Origin: Pyrrhosoma nymphula
Lineage: Eukaryota > Arthropoda > Insecta > Odonata > Coenagrionidae
Length of the DNA stretch: 64,000 nucleotides
Reading direction: 5' to 3'
Assembly (NCBI GenBank): GCA_963573305.1
Contig: OY754330.1
Span: 6,200,001 to 6,264,000, forward strand
In this document: positions 57,490-64,000 of the stretch, in pieces
Layout: each line of letters begins with the position of its first letter
Position numbering within the stretch: position 1 is the stretch's first letter
Notes under the pieces: model-generated
Databases searched by the model: none
The model's input: only the letters and a program-made list of their open reading frames with translations
Told to the model about the DNA's origin: nothing
Translations under genes and position numbers: made by a program

Positions 57490-58216
57490 ATTCTAGTCCC
57501 AAGAGGTCCATGCAATATCCGTTTGCGACAAAGCAGCATTGAATTCCGGTGTGAGTTTTAACAAACTCAGTTGTGGTATTTACATTCCTGGCGGTGAGAA
57601 AATTCTTCAATAATTTCCAATATAATGATCTCAGATGCGATGAATCATGCACACGAGAAATACTTATTTATGATCGTTGCTAACTTGAAAATTTCTTTGG
57701 TTGAGTTTCATAAAACTCTTTCGAGAAATGGAGACAGCTTTGTTCCAAAAATGTTTTTCAAAGTCGGGATTTACGGAAAAATTTGGTCGTGAGCAAGCAT
57801 CTACTGTGATGATAACCGATGTGTGTAGATATACATATATATACGAGTATGTCAGTAAATTTCACATAAATTTGAAATACACGTGAAGCTGAATCTTCAT
57901 TTGGCTGCAGAACTTTTTTTTATTTGCAAAATTAAATTATAAATAGTGGTTTTCTGTCATTGGCATAGGGACCAATACAAAGAAAATAAAATGAAGATAA
58001 TGATTCCTTCAATTCAGTTTTTTCCTGTCGAAATTCCGAAATATTTGCTCAAACGTAACGATTTTTCGCGATAATTTAGCGTTTTTGAGTCATCGTCCCC
58101 ATGACGACCATGCTCATTGTTTTTTGTCTAGATTCTGTATATATATATATCCATTAACTCAATGATTTGTTGCACTAAATAAGATATGAATGGTTTATTA
58201 CAATCAATATGTAAAT
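57490..58216. other. unassigned AT-rich sequence
   Basis: Contains TA-rich microsatellite-like runs (57827-57843, 58137-58150). No gene. Confidence 0.45.
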
Positions 58217-58436
58217 GATAATATTCTTGTTAGAGCGAAGGTTTCCGCGGTGATGGTGGTTTGATCTCTGCATCTTCCGGGTTATCTTCCGCGTCAGTTG
58301 GCTATGTTGACAACAGTTTCCACAGCAACAACAGACAACATTTTGACAACAGACCGCGAAGGAAGAGAAAAAGCGACGCCAAACCTCCACCGAAAACCAT
58401 GGAGATGAAGACGGAGAGGCAGAATCATCACGCCAA

Positions 58437-58982
58437 GTGTATGTCACCATCCCTTTCATCGCTGGAACTTCAGAAAAGATCGCCAGAATACTCAAAAAAC
58501 ATGACGTGGTCACTAGATACAATTGTGTGACCAAGATAAGGAACTGTTTACCCGGGCCAAAGGACACCGTTCCACAAGAGCTATACGAGGGGGTGTACGA
58601 GGTGCCTTGCTCCTGCGGAAAATCCTACATTGGAGAAACCTGCCGCTCGATGAATGTGCGGATAAAGGAGCACCAGAGGGCGACGAAAAACAAGCAATTC
58701 CGACTTTCCGCCATCGCCGAACACGCGTGGTCAGAACCCGGCCACGACATTAAATTTGAGGAGACGAAACTTTTAACGAAGGAGTCCCGATACTTCCCTC
58801 GGCAAATCAAGGAGGCCATTGAAATTCATAAAACACCGTTGAATTTCAACAGAGAGGACGGATATCACCTTCACAGCGCCTGGAAAAGACTCATCCAAGA
58901 AACAGCCAATCAGAGAGCAGCACCCAGCCAGCCTACGGTATATAAGCAAGGCAGAAACCACACGCCGACACCTTCGACCTGA
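58437..58982 (+). CDS. Penelope-like GIY-YIG endonuclease end (partial)
   Basis: 181 codons; the first Met is not the original start, since the polyprotein was truncated. Residues: connector VTIPFIAGTSEKIARILKKH (3-22), PKDTV (41-45), GVY 52-54, CSC 58-60, YIG 64-66, Arg70, KEH 77-79, AIAEHAW 92-98, EAIE 126-129, NREDGY 138-143. All GIY-YIG landmarks are retained. The frame is open to a stop at 58980, immediately before the terminal repeat. Confidence 0.93.
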   Translation: MYVTIPFIAGTSEKIARILKKHDVVTRYNCVTKIRNCLPGPKDTVPQELYEGVYEVPCSCGKSYIGETCRSMNVRIKEHQRATKNKQFRLSAIAEHAWSEPGHDIKFEETKLLTKESRYFPRQIKEAIEIHKTPLNFNREDGYHLHSAWKRLIQETANQRAAPSQPTVYKQGRNHTPTPST

Positions 58983-59020
58983 AGACGCTGGCAGGATAGC
59001 CAACTGTTGTCAACATAGCC
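58972..59020 (+). ncRNA. hammerhead remnant in PLE arm
   Basis: CTGAAGA at 58979-58985 after GAC, a weak stem II (TGGC/GCCA), then AACTGTTGTC where GAAACTGTTGTC would be expected. The inverted left arm still has GGAAACTGTTGTC on minus (near 58312). The right copy has lost GA of the GAAA motif and is probably inactive. Confidence 0.55.
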
Positions 59021-59599
59021 AACTGACGCGGAAGATAACCCGGAAAAAATGCAGAGATCGATAATATTCTTCTCGGTGATATTCAACGGGCTTTTTCTCT
59101 AGTATTTCTATAAAATTCGCAGGTTCACTTCTTATTTCGTGAGACGATTAACTTTACCTAGAGCGGCGGGCATTAAGAAGTGGGAATGATGCTGTTAGTA
59201 TTTGCTCTCCAATGTGGTTTATGTATGAGGGATTTGTCGTCGTGTTTCGTAATTTTTCTTTGATTTTTCTTTTGGTTGCGCAAATGGAGACCCACCGATT
59301 GCTGCATTTGGTATAAATATGTATGTACGAAGAGGAGAGGTCATCATCCGATGTGTGATTAGTTCTCATGGCTTAGGACAGCGTTAGGAGAGATTATTAG
59401 GGATATTACAAAAACGCTACACAAAAGAATTTCCTTTTTAAGTATCTGTAAATGCTAGAAAATGGTTCGCACTTGAATTTACCTGCGGGGTCGCCTCCTA
59501 GGATCTACCGTCATAGGTACGTCATAGGCCCCTTCACATTACATGATTGAGGAGTTAAAATGCATCACAATCGGGTTTATACCGATTATCTATGCATTA

Positions 59600-59880
59600 T
59601 ATTATTATATTATCAATGCAGCGATTGCAATGGTGTCTACGTGGGGCAGACAGGTAGAAGCTTCTGTGTCATTAGAAAAGAACATTTAAGTGCTTATATT
59701 AAAAACATCAAAGAGGATAAAAGTAATTTAGCTAAACACTTAATATTTAGCAGCCACAGGAGTGATTTTGCAATGAATATACTAAAATTATGCAACGACT
59801 GCTTATGAATTAGATTCAAGAGAGCAGTTGGAAATTTTGAATAACCACGACAACACCCTAATTAACGAATACCTTTACCC
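59600..59880 (+). pseudogene. GIY-YIG endonuclease fragment of a PLE
   Basis: Reads YQCSDCNGVYVGQTGRSFCV, then RKEHL and SNLAKHLIFSSHRSDF, which follow the GVY...YVG...R...EH landmark order. The CxxC before GVY differs from the CSC after GVY in the other two copies, indicating another lineage. One frameshift near 59805 separates ELDSREQLEILN from the main frame. Confidence 0.78.
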
Positions 59881-59967
59881 TTCCTTTTCCCATATTCTGG
59901 CCTCCGTTTCAAACTTCTTCTCCCCTTCCGTTACATAACTACGGAAACAATAGGATAAACAGATCTC

Positions 59968-60022
59968 TATTAATTCCTGATGATGGTGATTATTCACTGA
60001 AACCCGGGTCGCTTAATTTAAA
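59968..60022 (+). ncRNA. type I hammerhead ribozyme
   Basis: CTGATGA (59977-59983), stem II GGTGA/TCACT with a G-U closing pair and TTAT loop, GAAA (59999-60002), palindromic stem III CCCGGG, cleavage after GTC at 60010. All invariant positions are present. It lies 160 bp downstream of the PLE coding end. The GAAACCCGGGTC block is the same as in the 12.35-kb core. Confidence 0.82.
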
Positions 60023-60221
60023 TAAAAGTGGTATTAGTTACTGATATTCATTGACAGACGGGTTTACATTAGCTGATTTATAGGTTCTTAGACAGCTCCT
60101 ACCTTAATTTCCCCATTTCTGCGTTATATTATTTCACTTTTCTGGACATTACTTGATCGCAATCACCTATCTCCTTGACTCTTCTTCATGCTCCCTTTGC
60201 CTCTCTCTCCCTTTAAGGTGG

Positions 60222-60790
60222 GCTTGAGCGACATAGTTCCCCCTAGTCATATATGGATAACATTTTCAAATTTTATTTTTTTATTTCAGCGTCTGTAAGA
60301 AGGATGAATGAAATATTGTAATATTTATGGCGCAAAGATTATATGTAGTGATATCTGACCAAAATTATCGGTAATTAAATAAATAAAGCTACATAAGTCT
60401 CTAACTGGTCTCATTTTTTCACGCCGTACGGCTAAAATATCTACAATATAGAAGGTTTTTTTAGCGATTCTGTAAACATTTCTTCGGTGAGTAATAAATT
60501 ATTTTTTTATAAATAGATGAGAAAACATACAAACTACACACCATTAGTTTTTTCACGAAATCTGGGTCCAATAAATTCCTAATTTGTTCAATATTCTCCC
60601 TCTGGAGCTCACAGCCGTAATCTATCCCATGTAAAACAGCTTATATATTTACAGGCAAATTGCTTGAAAAGTAGTTCGGCAAAGGGGTTGATATTTTGAT
60701 ATCATTGGAAAGATGAGAGTTTTTTCTTTAAAATGAGGCGTAATTCATCAAATTCTAAGTGAAGTGATTATACGCTGTCAAACTACCTCT
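60222..60790 (+). mobile_element. dispersed repeat X, copy 1
   Basis: About 565 bp, matching 50276-50820 inverted and the right end at 5360-5495. Left end AAGGTGGGCTTGAGCGACAT, right end GTCAAACTACCTCTTA; weak inverted similarity between ends. Non-coding. Class uncertain. Confidence 0.75.
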
Positions 60791-60829
60791 TATCATCTCC
60801 TCTTGGACATGCCTTTATTTTTCATCACG

Positions 60830-61880
60830 CCCTCAATCGAATATCCCCATCTCATCCAAATTTCGTCTTCCCAAGACCACGTCCGATCGTCATCTTGTCT
60901 CCATCTAGCGGGAGTGGGATGGTGAGAGGGGAAACTAGGAGCTTCACGGCGATAACGATAGGTAGCAGTGGACTCGACAATTACGGGTCCGACACTGCTT
61001 ATAATCAACGGAAGGCTTCTGGACGCATTGGACACTCTAGAATCATATGTGACAAACTTAAATTCCCCCTTTCTATCTAAGGAGATATTAACAACTTCCC
61101 GTGAACAAATATAACGCTGGGGGAGACAAAAGCTAAACCTCTGTCTCTGTTTCGGAGTTTCCAGTTCTAATATCTTATTTTTCACCCAGACAACACTTCA
61201 TTCTCTCAATATTTTATCCTTCGAACGCCATAATGAGCAAAATAACAGTTAATACTCCACAGAAAAATACTCGCAACTACTGGCACAAAAATGTCTCACA
61301 AAGCATAGGTTCTTAAATTCTTGCTTAATTACACCACTAGAAAAGCTATAGAAGAAATAATTCATTATGCATAGCAGTATGTTCAAAGTAATAAACGTAG
61401 CGAAATCCTTCTAATAATATATTGTTTTACTCTTCTATATAATACACAAAAACACATGCTAAATTACCTATAATTCATATTTCTAGGTTAAAAACTCACC
61501 GCCATCTGTGGGTTCCATTTTCCTTAGATTTACTTTGCCACCAAATTGCAAAAAAACAAATGCGAAACTCGTAGCGGTGCGCTAAACGCAGAAGAAACGG
61601 AACACAAAACTGAGCCAACGGCTCTGACATCAGCTCATAGATTCGTTCAAAATATCGTTCGATTTGGTCTTTTTGCCGTTCATTGAATGCCTCAATGAAT
61701 GAATGTCGACATGATGAATGTCGACATTCCCGGATAACCACCCTGAAGGAGTGACTCCCGAGGTATTCACAATGTCTTGCTCTTAGGGGTGTACTTGTGG
61801 AATAAGACACATGGCCAACCAAGAATGTTTGCTGACTTCAACGAAAGCGAATCAAAAAATAAACCTCGCCTTCAAACTGT
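60830..61880 (+). repeat. dispersed repeat Y, copy 2
   Basis: Diverged collinear match to 27980-28720, about 300 bp longer because of indels. A 130-aa minus frame here (61185-60793) has no recognised domain. Includes a local duplication GAATGTCGACAT at 61703-61725. Confidence 0.6.
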
Positions 61881-62230
61881 CTTCAGTTATCCCTTTCTGC
61901 CAAAATGTTGAAGGTTGCAAAAGGCAATGAAATAAGGCGTGTAGGAAGACGCATAGGCATATGTGAAGTCGTAGTTTCTTCGGATTCATAAATTGGCCAT
62001 TAAGATAACGCTATTCGTGCTGAGAAGCAAGGCACAACTATATTTCTTCAAAAAGTACGTGTATTAGACTTAGCGATTAGGTTCATTAAACACTGTGTAA
62101 GATAGGGGCATTAGAGGTATTAGTAACCAGCACGAAGGACCTCATTAAAGGGAGAAGACCATTAATAGAATAAATACGAATATTTAGCTGGTGATGGCTT
62201 GTTGAAGACAACACACATCACACCCTTGAT
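61881..62230. other. unassigned sequence
   Basis: No feature recognised. Confidence 0.4.
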
Positions 62231-62243
62231 TGAATTCATAATT

Positions 62244-62350
62244 TTGTTTGTCGATGAATATCTGTTACCAATACCACTTTTATTGTGGTATTAGTAACAG
62301 ATATTCATCGACAAACATAATGGAATACCACAAAGTTAATTATGAACTAG
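62244..62350 (+). mobile_element. minimal 107-bp foldback element, 13-bp TSD
   Basis: TSD TGAATTCATAATT (62231-62243) versus TGAATTCACAATT (62351-62363), 12/13. Near-perfect hairpin (arms GTTTGTCGATGAATATCTGT and complement; loop TTTTATT) followed by the one-sided tail GGAATACCACAAAGTTAATT. It has no hammerhead core. The arm equals sequence downstream of the PLE hammerhead at 60030-60060, so this is an internal-deletion derivative of that PLE. Confidence 0.9.
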
Positions 62351-62765
62351 TGAATTCACAATTGTTTAACTTTTTTTATTTTCCTCCAACAGAAGATCTT
62401 AGATGAGTTATTTGATCAGGGAAAATATTGAGTTTTCAGAAAATAATGTTGCATTACTACTCTTACCCACTGCGATAAATTTGATAAGTCACAAACCGTG
62501 ATAAGAACGAGGGGTTCCGAGGCGGACGAGCCGCGCATAGAGAGCTGTCATTCTAGTTTATCCGCGGACGGCGGCGGGAGCATAGACCTCCTGAAGTTCT
62601 TCACCCGAGTGTCTTCAGTGGAGTGGAGGGTGGGAGATGTTTTGCAAAAGAGAGAAACGATCCGCGCCCATTAATGATTTGAGTTCCCCGCAGTTCGCAG
62701 AAAGCATCGAGATCTTGTCCGGAAACCAGATGATCAACTGATTTTTAAAATAAAGTGATTTAGGC

Positions 62766-63153
62766 CAGTGGTCGGCAAACCGCGGCTCGCGAGCCACATG
62801 TGGCTCTTTGGCCCCTAGAGTGTGGCTCTTCCACAAAATACCACGTGCATACATACAGTGCGATTGAAACTTCATGATGACTGGTTTTCTTATTTCTATT
62901 TTTACATACTCTTAATTCGTGTTTAAGAGTGTGGATGGGAGAGTTGGAAGGGGCCAACCTTAGCGAAAGTACCTCAATCACATCGAGCCCCGTTTTTAGC
63001 AAAGACCAGCTTAGAAGTACCATAATTAAGTTAATAACAAAATACCGTCCTATATAGTTTTAGTTTAAAAAATTTGGCTCTCAAAACAAATTTCAATCGT
63101 TGTAGGTACTGTTGATATTTGGCTCTGTTGGCTAATGAGTTTGCCGACCACTG
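62766..63153 (+). mobile_element. 388-bp hAT MITE with 8-bp TSD
   Basis: Perfect TSD ATTTAGGC at 62758-62765 and 63154-63161. TIRs CAGTGGTCGGCAAAC and its near complement at the right end. The left third is GC-rich with GGCTCGCGAGCC and TGGCTCTTTGGCCCC. Non-coding. The terminal sequence resembles hAT families found in both vertebrates and invertebrates. Confidence 0.92.
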
Positions 63154-63154
63154 A

Positions 63155-63830
63155 TTTAGGCGAACGGTTTGCGGGGCGCAACGAATTGCGGATTACGAAG
63201 TGGAGAGAAGCCGGGGAGAAGGGGCGGAGGGAAGAAGGACGCGGAGGAGACGCCCCTAGGGAGCTTTGGACCCCGAAGGACGACGAAAGGTGCTGTCGAG
63301 GAAAGCACCCGCAACGCCACGAGGAATTTCGGGAAAAGGAGAGGAATAGAGTTGCGCACTACTCCCTCGAAAGACATCGCGAGCGCCAAAAAAAAAGAAA
63401 GGTCGCCTCTCGAGATATTCCGCGATCAAGAGGGAAAAGGGCTGCGAGGAGATAAGCATCTGACATTGGACGGGAGAGGGCACCTCTTCTTCGCCTTTAA
63501 GGTGTGCACGTGTGGGGAGGAGGAGGAACAGTCCCACCCCGAAAATCATTCCGCTGGGAATGCCAAACATTCCAAGGACCGCTATCAAACCCGCACCCCG
63601 GGCGCGGAACGACCCCTTATCGCCTTCCTCCTCCTCCCCTTACTCCCGCCCCTCATTCTGCCTCTCAGCTGTTGCATTTACTCACACCACACCGTGGAGA
63701 TGCTATCGCAGGCGGCGATTCCGTCGAGCGTCGGCAGGTGGCAGGAGCGACGACGGAGGAGGAGGGACACCACGACGACGGCGGATGCGAAGGAGGGTAG
63801 AGGGAGATAGCTAGATACACTCGCGACCGA
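63155..63830. other. GC-rich, CpG-dense island
   Basis: Open frames of 213 aa (63169-63810 plus), 106 aa and 110 aa (minus) overlap. The 213-aa frame is Arg/Glu/Lys-rich and then Pro/Leu-rich without motif, so coding is uncertain. This is the longest frame in any island and the best candidate for a real exon, but nothing independent supports it. Confidence 0.4.
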
Positions 63831-63869
63831 AAGAACAGAAATAACCACCTTGCTCAAAGAAAATTCAAT

Positions 63870-63990
63870 TAAGAGGGTGGAAAAAAGCTTCCTGGACCGG
63901 GTATCGAACCTAAGAGCTTTGTCTGTCGAGCCAATGTGCTATGTGCCGCTACGCCATTCCTATCTCATCATCAGCAATCACCTATCATCG
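63870..63990 (-). mobile_element. tRNA-derived SINE head
   Basis: Minus strand: A-box-like TGGCGTAGCGGCACATAG and B box TAGGTTCGATACCCGG (63923-63907) at tRNA-like spacing. Acceptor ends do not pair. The 5' flank runs to the window end. Confidence 0.65.
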
Positions 63991-64000
63991 CTCCACAACC

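Larger units (their letters stand above)
58229..59059 (+). mobile_element. Penelope-like element copy with 12-bp TSD and inverted arms
   Basis: Perfect 12-bp TSD GATAATATTCTT (58217-58228 and 59060-59071). The 831-bp insert has inverted arms at 58262-58322 and 58998-59058 (GATCTCTGCAT, GGGTTATCTTCCGCGTCAG, TTGGCTATGTTGACAACAGT and complements). Between them lies the PLE endonuclease frame. The 34 bp left of the first arm are one-sided, like the tails of the small foldbacks. 5'-truncated: no RT. Confidence 0.92.
59560..60060 (+). mobile_element. second Penelope-like element, 3' end
   Basis: Partial GIY-YIG frame, short C-terminal tail in a shifted frame (ELDSREQLEILNNHDNTLIN), then a hammerhead core at about 59970-60015 and a 3' segment AAAAGTGGTATTAGTTACTG. 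That 3' segment is nearly the same as the arm of the foldback at 62.3 kb. Different PLE lineage from the two others in the window. Confidence 0.8.

Noticed and set aside
24816..62363. CRISPR-like or classical MITE explanation for the hairpins
   Set aside because: This is a eukaryotic repeat landscape with no spacer array; the hairpins have long variable TSDs, one-sided tails and ribozyme cores, unlike transposase-mobilised MITEs.

Overview
This window looks like a transposon-dense, gene-poor stretch of a large arthropod (probably insect) genome. I see no host exon, rRNA or canonical tRNA gene that I can defend. What I can recognise is almost entirely transposable-element debris: APE-type LINEs of several clades (RTE-like, CR1-like, R1/LOA-like, Jockey-like), Penelope-like elements (PLEs) with GIY-YIG endonuclease ends, hAT elements with clean 8-bp target duplications, a Tigger/pogo transposase relic, tRNA-derived SINEs, and unclassified dispersed repeats. 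The R1/LOA-like relic and the mix of families point to an arthropod; the species is not determinable from the sequence alone. All alignments were made by eye, so borders are approximate unless a target-site duplication (TSD) is quoted.

Layout. 0-5 kb: a possible hAT remnant and an R1/LOA-like LINE relic (minus). 5-10 kb: GC-rich islands around a decayed repetitive protein gene. 10.2-15.4 kb: a nested composite in which one RTE-like LINE (minus) is split by a 2.3-kb hAT exactly at its reverse-transcriptase FADD motif and by a second LINE inside its endonuclease. 19-28 kb: CR1-like copies, SINE heads, an RTE fragment, and a CR1/L2-like LINE with a nearly open RT. 31-40 kb: a cluster of short inverted-repeat elements, a Tigger relic, a PLE end and a SINE. 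43.8-46.5 kb: the best-preserved RTE-like LINE. 48-53 kb: LINE fragments and an unclassified DNA-transposon-like repeat. 54-56 kb: a 1.4-kb foldback element with arms of about 475 bp. 58-62.4 kb: two PLE copies and a minimal derivative. 62.8-63.2 kb: a hAT MITE.

The most interesting signal is a family of short (107-229 bp) foldback insertions scattered from 12 kb to 62 kb. They are two inverted arms with, at or near the hairpin tip, the catalytic core of a type I hammerhead ribozyme (CTGANGA, stem II, GAAA, minimal stem III, cleavage triplet). Many end in a one-sided 3' tail with a recurring TTCCAC...GCCTGA pattern, and several are flanked by 12-17-bp TSDs. Different members have unrelated arms but the same architecture. 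One member's arm matches sequence downstream of the hammerhead of a coding PLE in the same window, and one PLE copy with a GIY-YIG domain has the same inverted-arm layout with a 12-bp TSD. I interpret them as minimal non-autonomous PLE derivatives. Hammerheads in PLEs are known; a compact inverted foldback class made of little more than ribozyme, arms and tail is, as far as I know, not a standard category.

In addition about a dozen GC-rich, purine/pyrimidine-skewed islands (0.3-1 kb) punctuate the AT-rich sequence. They show no repeat signature I recognise and are candidates for host regulatory DNA, perhaps within a large intron or intergenic region.
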